A stretch of DNA of 35,822 nucleotides from Oscillospiraceae bacterium (GCA_031282245.1 JAITEB010000022.1:1-35822); one strand, 5' to 3'. Positions 25,712 to 35,303 are shown, counted from the stretch's first letter. Numbers and translations are program-made. Notes: generated by a model from the sequence alone, not told the origin.

Positions 25712-28123
25712 ATGAACGAAAGAACAAGAGCCAAAGAATTAGTTGCGCTGATGACTTTGGAGGAAAAAGCTTCGTTGTGCTCCGGGCTGAATTTCTGGCA
25801 GCTGAAGGGCATAGAACGCCTGGGGCTTAAGCCCGTTATGGTGACGGACGGCCCTCACGGTTTGCGGAAACAGGCGGGCGAGTCGGATCATCTGGGGATA
25901 AACAAAAGCGTTCCCGCAACCTGCTTTCCCGCCGCCTGCGCCACGGCGTGCAGCTTTGACGCGGAACTGCTGACGGAAATCGGCAGGGCAATGGGCGAGG
26001 AATGTCTGCAGGAAGACGTCGCTGTAATTCTGGGGCCGGGGGTGAATATCAAGCGCAGTCCGCTTTGCGGGCGCAATTTTGAATATTTCAGCGAGGATCC
26101 TCTTCTGGCGGGCGAACTGGGCGGGGCGCTGATCAGCGGCGTTCAGGAAAAAGGAGTGGGTACAAGCCTTAAGCACTACGCCTCCAACAATCAGGAAACC
26201 CGGCGCATGAGCATAAACGCGGTGGTTGACGACCGCGCGCTCTATGAGATTTATCTCAAAGCCTTTGAGATTGCCGTCAAAAAATCCAGTCCGTGGACGC
26301 TTATGTGTTCTTATAATAAAATCAACGGAGTGTACTCAAGCGACAACAAATGGCTTCTGACCGAAGTTTTGCGCGACGGCTGGGGCTTTGAGGGACTGGT
26401 CATGACTGACTGGGGCGCAATGAACGACAGGGTGGAGGGCGTTCGGGCGGGGCTTGATCTGGAGATGCCCGGACTTGGCCGCGCAAACGACGAAAAAATC
26501 GTCGCCGCCGTCAAAAATGGGAGCTTGAAAGAATCCGAAGTGGACGCGGCGGCCGGGCGGGTCACGGAAATGATTCTAAAGTCACAGGCCGCTCGCAAGC
26601 CCGGCTATCGCTATAATGCGGAAGCTCATCACGCTCTGGCCAGAAAAGCGGCGGCGGAAAGCTGCGTACTGCTCAAAAACGAAGACGGGATTTTACCGCT
26701 TAAGCCAGGGGCAAAGGTCGCGGTTATCGGCGGTTTTGCCAGGTCGCCGCGCTATCAGGGAGCGGGCAGCAGCAAAATCAACCCCACAAGAATAGGCGGC
26801 GCCTATGACGAGCTTGAAAAATACGGCTTTGACCTGAGCTATGCCGAAGGCTATAAAGGGCTTGAACCGGATTTAGATTTAATTAAGCAGGCCGAGACTG
26901 CGGCAAAAGACGCGGATATCGCGCTGGTTTTTGCCGGTCTGCCGGACGAATACGAAAGCGAAGGCTTCGACCGCAGAAGCTTTGAGATGCCCCAAAGCCA
27001 CATGCAGCTTATCGGCGCAGTGGCAAAGGCAAACCCGAACACCGTCGTTGTGCTGCAGCTGGGTTCGGCGGTCGCCACCGGCTGGGCGGAGAATGTTAAG
27101 GCTCTGCTGGTTTCATATCTGGGCGGGCAGGCAAGCGGCGAAGGCGCCGCCGATGTGCTGGCGGGCAAAGTCTGTCCCGGCGGGAGGCTGGCGGAAACAT
27201 GGCCGCTCGCTCTGGAAGACAACCCCAGTTTCCGGAATTTCCCCGGCGGGAGAAAAACTGTCGAGTACCGTGAGAGTGTCTTTGTCGGCTACCGGTATTA
27301 CGACACGGCAAAAAAAGCCGTCGCGTGGCCGTTCGGCTTTGGATTGTCTTATACTTCGTTTGCTTACGGCGGGATTAAAACAGACGGGAATATAATTTCG
27401 TTCACAGTCACAAACACAGGCAGTGTGGCCGGGGCGGAGGTCGCTCAGGTTTATGCCGGCTTGCCGGATTCTAAAATTTTCCGCCCGAAGAAATGGCTTG
27501 CGGCCTTTAAAAAAGTCTTTCTCGAGCCCGGGGAATCCAAAGTTGTAAAAGTCAGGCTTGGGAAAGAAGCTTTCGAGCATTACAGCCGCAGCGCGGGAGG
27601 CTGGCAGCTTGAAGCGGGGACTTATACGATTTATGTCGGCTCTTCTGTTAGAGATATAAAACTCAAAACAAAAATCACTGTAGAAGGCGAAGATTTGCCG
27701 GACAGCGGACGCGGAACGATATATTACAATCTGAAGGACAACGCCTTCCCTGAAAAAGATTTTGCCGAAATCTACGGCAGGCCTTTGCCCCCGCCGGAGC
27801 GCGGCCCCGGCGAGGCATTCACCGTCAACGACACTCTGGACGACATAAAAGACACCGCGCTGGGCAAAAAAATAATTGCTGTAATTCAAAGCGAAGCCAA
27901 AAAAATGCTTGGCGGCATGGGGGACGATATAACGGCAATGGCGAACGCAATGCTTATGGAAATGCCGCTCCGCGGAATTTCTATGATGAGCGGAGGGGCG
28001 CTGCCCCAGGATTTTGCCCAGCTTTTGGTAAATTCTCTGAACGGGAACATTTTTTCGCGGACTGTTAACACCATACGTCTTGTGCTGGCGGCCTCAAAAG
28101 CCAATAAAAAGCAAAAAGCATGA
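25712..28123 (+). CDS. Glycoside hydrolase family 3 beta-glucosidase
   Basis: 803 aa, no signal peptide, so it cleaves imported beta-glucosides or oligosaccharides in the cytoplasm. The (alpha/beta)8 domain carries VTDGPHGLR, KHYASNNQE, and the nucleophile Asp233 in LVMTDWGAM. The alpha/beta sandwich domain follows (about 300-540; CVLLKNEDGILPL, EYESEGFDRRSFEMP with a candidate acid/base Glu). Then comes the fibronectin-III-like domain (about 560-655; VAQVYAGLP, YTIYVGSS). A tail of about 140 residues after the FnIII domain is helical. It overlaps the PHP gene by 4 nt (ATGA), so the two are translationally coupled. ATG 25712 follows GAAGGGTGTG. Confidence 0.95.
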   Translation: MNERTRAKELVALMTLEEKASLCSGLNFWQLKGIERLGLKPVMVTDGPHGLRKQAGESDHLGINKSVPATCFPAACATACSFDAELLTEIGRAMGEECLQEDVAVILGPGVNIKRSPLCGRNFEYFSEDPLLAGELGGALISGVQEKGVGTSLKHYASNNQETRRMSINAVVDDRALYEIYLKAFEIAVKKSSPWTLMCSYNKINGVYSSDNKWLLTEVLRDGWGFEGLVMTDWGAMNDRVEGVRAGLDLEMPGLGRANDEKIVAAVKNGSLKESEVDAAAGRVTEMILKSQAARKPGYRYNAEAHHALARKAAAESCVLLKNEDGILPLKPGAKVAVIGGFARSPRYQGAGSSKINPTRIGGAYDELEKYGFDLSYAEGYKGLEPDLDLIKQAETAAKDADIALVFAGLPDEYESEGFDRRSFEMPQSHMQLIGAVAKANPNTVVVLQLGSAVATGWAENVKALLVSYLGGQASGEGAADVLAGKVCPGGRLAETWPLALEDNPSFRNFPGGRKTVEYRESVFVGYRYYDTAKKAVAWPFGFGLSYTSFAYGGIKTDGNIISFTVTNTGSVAGAEVAQVYAGLPDSKIFRPKKWLAAFKKVFLEPGESKVVKVRLGKEAFEHYSRSAGGWQLEAGTYTIYVGSSVRDIKLKTKITVEGEDLPDSGRGTIYYNLKDNAFPEKDFAEIYGRPLPPPERGPGEAFTVNDTLDDIKDTALGKKIIAVIQSEAKKMLGGMGDDITAMANAMLMEMPLRGISMMSGGALPQDFAQLLVNSLNGNIFSRTVNTIRLVLAASKANKKQKA

Positions 28124-28932
28124 TAAAAGCGGATTTGCACACGCACAGCACATATTCGGACGGCTCGTTAAATATTAAAAGCTTGTTTAAAAGCGCGAAA
28201 CTTTCCGGACTTGGGGCGATAGCGCTGTCCGACCACGACACAATGGCGGGGATTCCCATTGCCCGGAAAGAAGCGGACAAAGCGGGAATAAAGCTTATTC
28301 CCGCTGTCGAAATCTCCGCCGAGGATCCGGGCAATTCCCGCAAAGTTCATATTCTTGCTTATTTTATACAGGATTCCGATTTGATAGAAAAAGTCTGCCG
28401 GCCGTGGCTGGAAAAGCGCCGCCAGAACTGCCTGAACGCCCTGGAAGATATACGCCGTATGGGGTACCCGATAGATGCGGACGATGTACTGCAATATACT
28501 GAATCGGGCGTGATCTACAAACAGCATATTATGCGCGCTTTGATGGATCGCGGCTTTACGCTTTCTGTTTATGGCGAGTTGTATAACAGGCTGTTTATAA
28601 AAGACGGCGGCGAAAGATATAAAAGCAGCTACATGAGCGCTTTTGAGGCGATTGAGCTGGTTTTGCAGGCGGGCGGGCTGCCCGTTCTGGCGCACCCGTA
28701 TATTTACGACAGTATGGGGCTTCTGCCCGCGCTTGTCAAAAGCGGACTTAGGGGCATCGAGTGCTTTCACCCTTCGCAGAATGCGGAGCGCATAAAAACC
28801 GTGATCGAAGCGGCCGGGAAATATGGCCTTTTTCTCACCGGGGGCAGCGATTTTCATGGATTCTACTCCTCCAGGGGAGCGGCGCTTGGCAGCGTTGAGT
28901 TTTTTCTTCCAGAAAAAGGCTGGCTGTTTTGA
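28120..28932 (+). CDS. PHP-domain metal-dependent phosphoesterase (TrpH/RNase AM-like)
   Basis: 270 aa. Metal ligands of the PHP fold are in order: DLHTHSTYSDG (residues 5-15), ALSDHD near 36-41, AVEIS near 65, LAHPY near 190, and GGSDFHG near 245. Relatives hydrolyse 3',5'-nucleotide bisphosphates or trim RNA 5' ends; the exact substrate cannot be told here. It starts within the stop of the GH3 gene (ATGA). The 80-nt gap after it carries only the AAGGAG site of the next gene. Confidence 0.9.
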   Translation: MIKADLHTHSTYSDGSLNIKSLFKSAKLSGLGAIALSDHDTMAGIPIARKEADKAGIKLIPAVEISAEDPGNSRKVHILAYFIQDSDLIEKVCRPWLEKRRQNCLNALEDIRRMGYPIDADDVLQYTESGVIYKQHIMRALMDRGFTLSVYGELYNRLFIKDGGERYKSSYMSAFEAIELVLQAGGLPVLAHPYIYDSMGLLPALVKSGLRGIECFHPSQNAERIKTVIEAAGKYGLFLTGGSDFHGFYSSRGAALGSVEFFLPEKGWLF

Positions 28933-29012
28933 GCGTTACGCGTCCGCCCGTCGTCTCTGGTTTGCAAGGCGATTGCAGCGCGAAAGTAAGTCTTATCAAG
29001 GAGCGTTAAAAT

Positions 29013-30224
29013 ATGATTGATATAAAAGATAAAAAAAATTGCTGCGGTTGCTCCGCCTGCAAAATTGTCTGCCCTGTGGAAGATTGTATTAAGATGCTTC
29101 CGGATGAAGAGGGCTTTTTGTATCCTAAAGCAAACGCGGGCTGCTGCGTCGAGTGCGGCCTGTGCGAGATGGTATGTCCGGTTTTAAATCCTGTCGAAGA
29201 AAAGCCCCTTGCGCAGGAGGCCTATCTCGTTCAGAACAAAGACGAGCGCATAAGAGCCGAAAGCACCTCCGGCGGAGCGTTTTCGGCAATCGCGTCTTAT
29301 GTCCTGCAAAGGGGAGGGGCGGTCTTCGGGGCGGTCATGAACGACGAGCACAAAGTCTCCCACGGCTATACAGAACAGGAAAGCGGTCTGAGGCATTTCC
29401 GCAACAGCAAGTATGTTCAAAGCCGCATGGGTGAAAATTTCCGCATTGCGGAGCGCTTTCTGCGCGGGGGCAGGCCGGTTTGCTTCAGCGGCGCCCCCTG
29501 CCAGATTGAGGGCTTTGCGCAGTATCTTGGCCGCGGCTATGACAATTTAATACTTGTCGACGTGGTATGCCGCGCCGTGGCTTCGCCTTTGGTTTTTGCA
29601 AAATACATAAGCTGGCAGAAGCAAAAAATCGGGCGAGATTTTGGGAAAGTCCGTTTCCGCGACAAGCGTTTCTATGGCTACAGGTATTCGCAGATTACAA
29701 TCAGCGAAAAGGACGCCGAAAATCAAGTTATCTATCACGGCGGGGTGGAGTCCGATCCCTATTTGAGAGCGTTTTTTTCTGACATTTGCCAAAGGCCGTC
29801 CTGCCATGACTGCAAGTTCCGCAAACTTCACCGGATCAGCGACTTTACCCTTAGCGACTGTTTCGAGCCGGATACCCACGCTCCGGAGCTGGACGACGGC
29901 AAGGGCACCACGCGCCTGCTTATCCACAGCGAGAAAGGCCGGGCGGTTTTCCGGGAAATCAAAAGCAAGCTGAGATATATTAAATTAAAGCCGGAGGAAG
30001 CCGTAAAAGGGCTGCGGGAGCTTCGGGAGCCGCTTCCGGAGTCTCCCAGGCGGCGCGAGTTTTTCAAGGACTTGAACCAGCTTGAACCTGCGGAGCTTTT
30101 TGAGAAATATTTTCCGGACACTCTTTCGGTCCGGGCCGAACGCGGCGCGCGCAGGGCGGCGCATGCGATGGGCTTTTATAAATACATGCGCAAGGCTTAC
30201 CGCAAGCTCAAGGGCAAAGAATAA
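29013..30224 (+). CDS. Iron-sulfur protein, F420 hydrogenase/dehydrogenase beta-subunit (FrhB/FdhB) family
   Basis: 403 aa. The N-terminus has two 4Fe-4S ferredoxin clusters: CCGCSACKIVCPVEDC and CCVECGLCEMVCPV (about residues 10-55). The FrhB_FdhB N- and C-terminal domains follow (STSGGAFSAIA, FSGAPCQIEGF, DVVCRAVASPLVF, SCHDCKFRKLHRISDFTLSD), with further Cys pairs. In methanogens the family moves electrons to coenzyme F420 through flavin. Clostridial relatives are usually next to glycan-synthesis or pyruvyl-transferase genes and their acceptor is unclear. No such neighbours are present here. AAGGAG (28998-29003) sits 9 nt before ATG 29013. Confidence 0.9.
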   Translation: MIDIKDKKNCCGCSACKIVCPVEDCIKMLPDEEGFLYPKANAGCCVECGLCEMVCPVLNPVEEKPLAQEAYLVQNKDERIRAESTSGGAFSAIASYVLQRGGAVFGAVMNDEHKVSHGYTEQESGLRHFRNSKYVQSRMGENFRIAERFLRGGRPVCFSGAPCQIEGFAQYLGRGYDNLILVDVVCRAVASPLVFAKYISWQKQKIGRDFGKVRFRDKRFYGYRYSQITISEKDAENQVIYHGGVESDPYLRAFFSDICQRPSCHDCKFRKLHRISDFTLSDCFEPDTHAPELDDGKGTTRLLIHSEKGRAVFREIKSKLRYIKLKPEEAVKGLRELREPLPESPRRREFFKDLNQLEPAELFEKYFPDTLSVRAERGARRAAHAMGFYKYMRKAYRKLKGKE

Positions 30225-30236
30225 GGGGTTATTTAC

Positions 30237-32261
30237 ATGAAAAAATTAATCGCAATATTGCTCGGCGCCGTTTTGCTGTTTTCGTTTTGCGCCTGCGACG
30301 AGCTGCTTTCGGACACGGACAGCTATGGCGACCCCAGCGGCGCAGTAAGCCGCACGGCCGCAAGTTTCGGCGACAGTTACGACAGCGGCGACACCTGGGC
30401 TGTCTACTGGTACCTTTGCGGCAGCGACCTTGAAAGCGGCGGCGGCGCGGCAAGCGCCGATCTCCGGGAGCTGCTGGAGGTGGCGCTTCCGGACAATATT
30501 GTCTTCGTGATAGAGACCGGCGGCGCAAAAGAGTGGAGAACCCGGGAAATCTCCAGCAAAAATCTTGGCAGATATGTGTACGACAAAGGCGGGCTGTATC
30601 AAGTTGACGAGCAGCCGCAGGCCAATATGGGGGACACCGATACGCTTGTTGATTTTCTCTCGTTCTGCGCCACGAATTATCCGGCGGATCATCAGGCGTT
30701 TATTTTCTGGGATCACGGCGGCGGGAGTTCTTCCGGAGTTATATTTGACGAAATTTATAATTTCGACAGTTTGAGCCTTAACGACATTAGAACCGCCTTC
30801 GGCTCTGTTTATAATCTCTCGGAAGAAAATCCGCCGTTTGAGCTTGTCGGATTTGACGCGTGCCTGATGGCGACGCTGGATACGGCGCAGGCGCTTTCCG
30901 GGGTTTCAAAATACATGGCGGCATCGGAGGAGAGCGAACCGGGCAACGGCTGGCTGTACAGCGGCTGGGCGCAGGATTTGGCCGCAAACCCTGCTATGGG
31001 CGGGGACGCGCTGGGCAAGAGCATATGCGACAGCTATGTGGCCGGCTGCATAAAAGAACGCTCGGAGGACGAAATCACGCTTTCTGTGATTGATGTCGGC
31101 AAGATAAGCAAACTGGTCAGCGCCTGCGACATTGTCGGGCGGGAGATTTTGCTCAACTCCAACATCGACAGCGGCTTTTTCAGCAATTTTGGACGGAGGG
31201 CGAAAAAGGCCGAAAATTATGGCGGCAATAACAAAGACCAGGGTTATTCCAATATGGTCGATATCGGGGACCTGATAAAGCAAAGCGCGGATTTGATAGA
31301 GAACGAAGACGCCGTGAGCTCCGCGCTGGCGGACTGCGTTATCTATTCGGTGAGCGGTCCCAGAAGGTCGAACGCTTCCGGGCTTTCCTGTTTTTATCCC
31401 TATTCGGTGAACAGGGACGTTTACAATTCGTTCCGGGAAATCAGCGCCTCGAAAGGGCTTGAGTATATCTGCGAATATAAACTGGACGGCAAACTCAGCG
31501 GCGAAGCTATAGATTTTATCAACAGCGCTGCGGAGCCTGCCAGGGAGGAACTGACCGAGGACGATATTCATGAAGCCGAGACTTTTGAGAACAGCGACAC
31601 AGGCACAAAAAATTTCCCGGTTTATATCGACGGCGAGGGCTATGCCACGCTGAAAATCGGCGGCGAGACGGCCAATATGCTCAGCGGGCTTTATTTCGAG
31701 CTTGCCTTTGTCAGCGAAGAGGACGATATGGCCTTGTACCTGGGCAGCGACAACGACATTGACATGGACTGGGAAAACGGCGTTTTCAAGGACAATTTCC
31801 GGAGTGTCTGGGGCGCGATTGACGGGCATATAGTCTACATGGAAATCAATTATGAAAGCGAAGATTATAACCTGTATAACGTGCCTATATTATTAAACGG
31901 CGAAGAGTATAATTTAAGCGTCTGCTATGATTATAACGACGAAGAATATTATATTCTCGGCGCGCGCAGAGGTCTGGATTCCGAGGCGGGGTACTCCGGC
32001 AAAAATCTGGTCATGCCGAAGCCGGGGGATCTTGTAACAACTATGCTCTACGCGTCGACTATCAGCGGGGACGACGAGCCGGAGCTTTACGAATTTGAGG
32101 AAATTGAAATAACGGAAGATACTTCTTTCGGAGAGACGGCTCTGGGGGACGGCGAGTATTATATGGTCTTCAAGCTGCTAGACATGCAGGATAACTATAT
32201 GTATTCCCAGGGCGTTTATCTCACGATAGACGGCGAAGAGGTTTATATAAACCTGGCTTAA
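30237..32261 (+). CDS. Clostripain-family (C11) cysteine peptidase, lipoprotein
   Basis: 674 aa. A signal peptide with lipobox-like LLFSFCAC (Cys 18 or 20) would anchor it outside the membrane. The C11 peptidase domain (about 50-400) opens with WAVYWYLCGSDLES. It has the catalytic His160 in FWDHGGG and Cys209 in ELVGFDACLMA. The family cleaves after basic residues, commonly Arg, and is calcium-linked; both points are family knowledge. The C-terminal about 250 residues are beta-rich and acidic. It starts 12 nt after the iron-sulfur protein gene and ends before a strong bidirectional terminator. Confidence 0.92.
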   Translation: MKKLIAILLGAVLLFSFCACDELLSDTDSYGDPSGAVSRTAASFGDSYDSGDTWAVYWYLCGSDLESGGGAASADLRELLEVALPDNIVFVIETGGAKEWRTREISSKNLGRYVYDKGGLYQVDEQPQANMGDTDTLVDFLSFCATNYPADHQAFIFWDHGGGSSSGVIFDEIYNFDSLSLNDIRTAFGSVYNLSEENPPFELVGFDACLMATLDTAQALSGVSKYMAASEESEPGNGWLYSGWAQDLAANPAMGGDALGKSICDSYVAGCIKERSEDEITLSVIDVGKISKLVSACDIVGREILLNSNIDSGFFSNFGRRAKKAENYGGNNKDQGYSNMVDIGDLIKQSADLIENEDAVSSALADCVIYSVSGPRRSNASGLSCFYPYSVNRDVYNSFREISASKGLEYICEYKLDGKLSGEAIDFINSAAEPAREELTEDDIHEAETFENSDTGTKNFPVYIDGEGYATLKIGGETANMLSGLYFELAFVSEEDDMALYLGSDNDIDMDWENGVFKDNFRSVWGAIDGHIVYMEINYESEDYNLYNVPILLNGEEYNLSVCYDYNDEEYYILGARRGLDSEAGYSGKNLVMPKPGDLVTTMLYASTISGDDEPELYEFEEIEITEDTSFGETALGDGEYYMVFKLLDMQDNYMYSQGVYLTIDGEEVYINLA

Positions 32262-32292
32262 GCGCTCTGTTAAAAGCATTATATGCGTATGC

Positions 32293-32328
32293 AAACCTGC
32301 CCGCCTGATTATGCAGGCGGACAGGTTT
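32293..32328. terminator. Bidirectional terminator between convergent genes
   Basis: AAACCTG-C-CCGCCTG pairs with CAGGCGG-A-CAGGTTT around ATTATG: 14 pairs with one mismatch. It separates the rightward 3493-32261 block from the leftward coat genes, and is the first clear intrinsic terminator on the plus strand after 3286. Confidence 0.85.
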
Positions 32329-32351
32329 ATATTTTCTAAGCGAAGAATCTT

Positions 32352-32633
32352 TTAAAGGCCGGGGAAATTCTGCCTTGCCTGGTTGATTTTCTGCTGATCC
32401 GCAGGCGTGGTTTGATACCAGCCGCGCGACTGCATTTCGGTGAAAATCTCGTTTTGAATCTTATGCTCGTCGTTGAGAATATTCTGAAGCTGAGCTCTTA
32501 CCTCCGGGGTTGCGGCCTCGTTCACCCATGTGTTATAATTCCCGGTGATATGCTTTTCACTGGTCAAAGCGTCCTGCAAAATGTCCTTGTCGGTGAACTC
32601 GTAGCTATAGCTGCTCTGATAATTATTATTCAT
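32352..32633 (-). CDS. Spore coat protein, CotF family
   Basis: 93 aa. The stretch FTDKDILQDALTSEKHITGNYNTWVNEAATPEVRAQLQNILNDEHKIQNEIFTEMQSRGWY matches the coat-F domain, a ferritin-like helical bundle found in spore coats of Bacillus and clostridia. AAAGGAG precedes ATG 32633. It is 15 nt downstream of the second small coat gene, so they form one unit. Expression late in sporulation is expected from the family; I did not find a convincing sigma-E or sigma-K promoter. Confidence 0.88.
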   Translation of the reverse strand: MNNNYQSSYSYEFTDKDILQDALTSEKHITGNYNTWVNEAATPEVRAQLQNILNDEHKIQNEIFTEMQSRGWYQTTPADQQKINQARQNFPGL

Positions 32634-32648
32634 GACTGTTTTTCTCCT

Positions 32649-32834
32649 TTAACCCAGTAAATTCAGCAGCGAGTTATAATGGTTTTGGTGAACGGAGGAC
32701 ATCTGTTCGCATTTTGCTTTCAGCTGGGAGTCGGTGCAGTGATAAGCGTACATTCGATATTTTTTAGTGAGATTTTCTTCCTGCTTTAACTGATCTTCAA
32801 GGCCCGTAAGCTCTTTGCTGGTTAAATTCGCCAT
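32649..32834 (-). CDS. Small spore coat-associated protein
   Basis: 61 aa, all helical: NLTSKELTGLEDQL and EENLTKKYRMYAYHC, then QMSSVHQNHYNSLLNLL. It matches the short ferritin-like coat proteins regularly found beside CotF in clostridia. GGAGAG is 6 nt upstream of ATG 32834. The pcrA terminator lies immediately upstream, so its own promoter must overlap that region or expression must come from read-through. Confidence 0.8.
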   Translation of the reverse strand: MANLTSKELTGLEDQLKQEENLTKKYRMYAYHCTDSQLKAKCEQMSSVHQNHYNSLLNLLG

Positions 32835-32861
32835 TTAGTTCTCTCCTTAAAAAAATTAATT

Positions 32862-32894
32862 AAACGTCCGGGATTTTTTCAAAACCGGACGTTT
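32862..32894 (-). terminator. Terminator of pcrA
   Basis: AAACGTCCGG and CCGGACGTTT pair perfectly (10 bp) around about 13 nt. On the minus strand the hairpin is followed by a T-rich run, in the right place to end pcrA transcription before the coat genes. Confidence 0.8.
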
Positions 32895-32957
32895 TTATTA
32901 TTTATAAAAAAGAGCGAATCATTCAAGGCAAATTTTATTTTTAGATAGGCGATATAA

Positions 32958-35303
32958 TTACAATTTTTTAAGCTTGGCGAAATTTGCCATAATTTTCTTT
33001 TTACCGCCGATGAAATCTATTTCCAGCATACTGTCGTTGGCCATGGGCTTTGAAGAAATAATTATGCCCTCGCCAAATACGTTGTGGGCGACTCTGTCGC
33101 CCGGTTTCAGGCTAACGCGCTCCGGTTTGGTTTTTGGGGCGCTCATCCACTCGTTAAGGCTTGGCGCGTTGGGCTTCCTGGTCTTTTTGTTTCTTTCGGC
33201 GCTGGTGATCACTACGTCGGTGACTTCCCGGAGCTTGCCGGGAATTTCGTCCAAAAAGCGCGACGGCCTGTTGTGGTTTGTTTTTCCAAAAAGCATACGA
33301 TTTTGGGCAGTGGTTATATACAGCGCCTTTTTCGTGCGCGTCACCGCGACATAGGCAAGCCGCCGCTCCTCTTCGACCTGCGTTGGGTCATAAGAAGCCT
33401 GCATTGAGGGGAAAATTCCCTCTTCCATCCCGAGGATAAAAACACATGGAAACTCAAGACCTTTTGCTGAATGAACAGTCATCATAGTAACGGCGTCGGC
33501 GCTTTCGTCGTAATTGTCAATGTCTGTAAAAAGCGCGACTTCCTCAAAAAAAGCGTCCAAGCCGCCGTCGGGGTTTTCCTCGCAGTAGCGCGCGATAGTG
33601 CTTCGGAGTTCTTCTGTGTTTTCAAGTCTTGTTTCGCCCTCGTCGCCCTGGTTTTTTAAATAAGTTTTATAGCCGCTCAGCTCCAGCATTTTGTCATAAA
33701 GCTCCGAAAGGCCCATAGATTCCCGTGCGGAGCGCAGGTTCTCTATAATAGAAGTAAAGTCTTTTATGGGTTTTGCGCGCTTTGCGATTATCGGGTAAGC
33801 CCCGGCATCGGAAAGAACGTCAAAAAGACTTATGCCCAGGCCTTCGGCAAGCTGTTCCGCGGCGGCCAGAGTGGTGTCGCCTATGCCGCGTTTCGGCTCG
33901 TTGATAACGCGCCGCAAGCGCACTGAATCATTGGGGTTGTTCACAAGCGCAAGATAGCTGAGAGCGTCTTTTATTTCCTTGCGTTCGTAGAACCGGAACC
34001 CGCCGATAATCCTGTAGGGCACGGCGGAGCGGGTGAAGTCGCGCTCGACAGCGTTTGACTGCGCGTTCATCCTGTATAAAATAACGTGATCTGAATATTT
34101 CATGCCGGAGGCGACGTTTTCTTCTATTTTTTGCCTTATCATAGAGGCTTCGGTGTTTTCGTTGTAGGCGTGAAAAACCTGCACTTTCTCCCCAAAACCG
34201 TTGCCTGTCCAAAGGGTTTTGCCCTTGCGGACTAAATTGTGTGAGATAATCCCGTTCGCCGCGTCAAGAATGCTCTGCGTGCTCCTGTAGTTTTGCTCAA
34301 GCCGGATAACGGCGCAGTTTTCAAAATCGCCCTCAAAGCCGAGGATGTTCTCAATAGTAGCGCCCCTGAATTTATAAATACTCTGGTCGTCGTCCCCGAC
34401 GGCGCAGATATTGCGGCTCTTTGCCGCCAGAAGCGAAACAAGCCTGTACTGCGCGTGGTTTGTGTCCTGAAACTCGTCCACCATGATATATTTAAACCTG
34501 TTCTGATAGTGCGAAAGCACGTCCGGATATTTCTCAAAAAGGCTCACGGTCAGCATAATAATATCGTCAAAGTCAAGAGCGTTCGCCGCTTTTATTTTCG
34601 CCTGATACCGGGCGTAAACTTTTGACGCAACCTGCAGGCGATAATCGTCCCTTGCCTCGCGGGCCGCCTGTCCGGGTTCGATCAGCCTGTCTTTATAACG
34701 GCTGATAATACCCTGGACGGCCTTCGGCGCAAACTGCCTGTCGTTTATGTTAAGTTCAGACATGGCGTTTTTTACCAGCCTTTTGGAGTCGTCCGCATCG
34801 TATATAGCAAAGTTGCTTGCGTAGCCCAGAGCGCCGATTTCCCGCCGGAGTATCCGCGAACATGCCCAGTGAAAAGTGCCCGCCCATATATCCAAAGCGC
34901 GGCCGCCCAAACGGGTTTCAAGGCGCTGGCGCATTTCCCCGGCGGCCTTGTTTGTAAAAGTGATGGCCAGAATCTGCCAGGGCGCGGCAGCTTCGTGCGA
35001 TATACTGGAAAAAAGCTCCTCACGCTCATCCGGGCTGAAAGAAGCAAGCCCCGCATGATGGGCCTTTTCCAAAAGAAGCCCGTCCCCTTCGCTGTGATAA
35101 GCGTTTTTCAAAACCCGGTTTCTGGCGTCCCCAAAAGTGATGATATTGGCGATGCGATTTATAATAACCGTTGTTTTCCCGCTGCCGGCCCCGGCCAAAA
35201 TCAGCAAAGGCCCATTGACCTGATAAACCGCTTCCCTTTGCCTGTCGTTCAGCGAAGAAAATTCCCTGTCGATAATTGCGTTTTTCATTTCGTTTAGGTT
35301 CAT
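32958..35303 (-). CDS. pcrA: ATP-dependent DNA helicase PcrA/UvrD family
   Basis: 781 aa, superfamily 1A 3'-5' helicase for repair, replication restart and plasmid rolling-circle replication. Motifs in order: LNDRQREAV Q-motif, Walker A AGAGSGKT (37-44), ITFTNKAAGEMRQRL, VDEFQDTN (motif II), VGDDDQSIYKFRGA, LEQNYRS, VTMMTVHSAKGLEF and AYVAVTRTKK. The C-terminal about 50 residues (PGDRVAHNVFGEGIIIS...) form the small barrel typical of PcrA that contacts RNA polymerase in relatives. Length is usual for PcrA (about 720-780). ATG 35303 is the family-type start, with an AGG close upstream and a GGAG further away. It is followed by its own terminator. Confidence 0.96.
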   Translation of the reverse strand: MNLNEMKNAIIDREFSSLNDRQREAVYQVNGPLLILAGAGSGKTTVIINRIANIITFGDARNRVLKNAYHSEGDGLLLEKAHHAGLASFSPDEREELFSSISHEAAAPWQILAITFTNKAAGEMRQRLETRLGGRALDIWAGTFHWACSRILRREIGALGYASNFAIYDADDSKRLVKNAMSELNINDRQFAPKAVQGIISRYKDRLIEPGQAAREARDDYRLQVASKVYARYQAKIKAANALDFDDIIMLTVSLFEKYPDVLSHYQNRFKYIMVDEFQDTNHAQYRLVSLLAAKSRNICAVGDDDQSIYKFRGATIENILGFEGDFENCAVIRLEQNYRSTQSILDAANGIISHNLVRKGKTLWTGNGFGEKVQVFHAYNENTEASMIRQKIEENVASGMKYSDHVILYRMNAQSNAVERDFTRSAVPYRIIGGFRFYERKEIKDALSYLALVNNPNDSVRLRRVINEPKRGIGDTTLAAAEQLAEGLGISLFDVLSDAGAYPIIAKRAKPIKDFTSIIENLRSARESMGLSELYDKMLELSGYKTYLKNQGDEGETRLENTEELRSTIARYCEENPDGGLDAFFEEVALFTDIDNYDESADAVTMMTVHSAKGLEFPCVFILGMEEGIFPSMQASYDPTQVEEERRLAYVAVTRTKKALYITTAQNRMLFGKTNHNRPSRFLDEIPGKLREVTDVVITSAERNKKTRKPNAPSLNEWMSAPKTKPERVSLKPGDRVAHNVFGEGIIISSKPMANDSMLEIDFIGGKKKIMANFAKLKKL

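Noticed and set aside
27113-27889. 258-codon minus-strand ORF inside the GH3 gene
   Set aside because: Antisense shadow of a recognised enzyme with no initiation site.
29013-30224. Evidence for coenzyme F420 metabolism
   Set aside because: The family name comes from archaeal members; no F420 biosynthesis gene is present and clostridial relatives have other roles.
30906-31829. 307-codon minus-strand ORF inside the clostripain gene
   Set aside because: Antisense to a gene with clear catalytic motifs; no start signals; a composition shadow.
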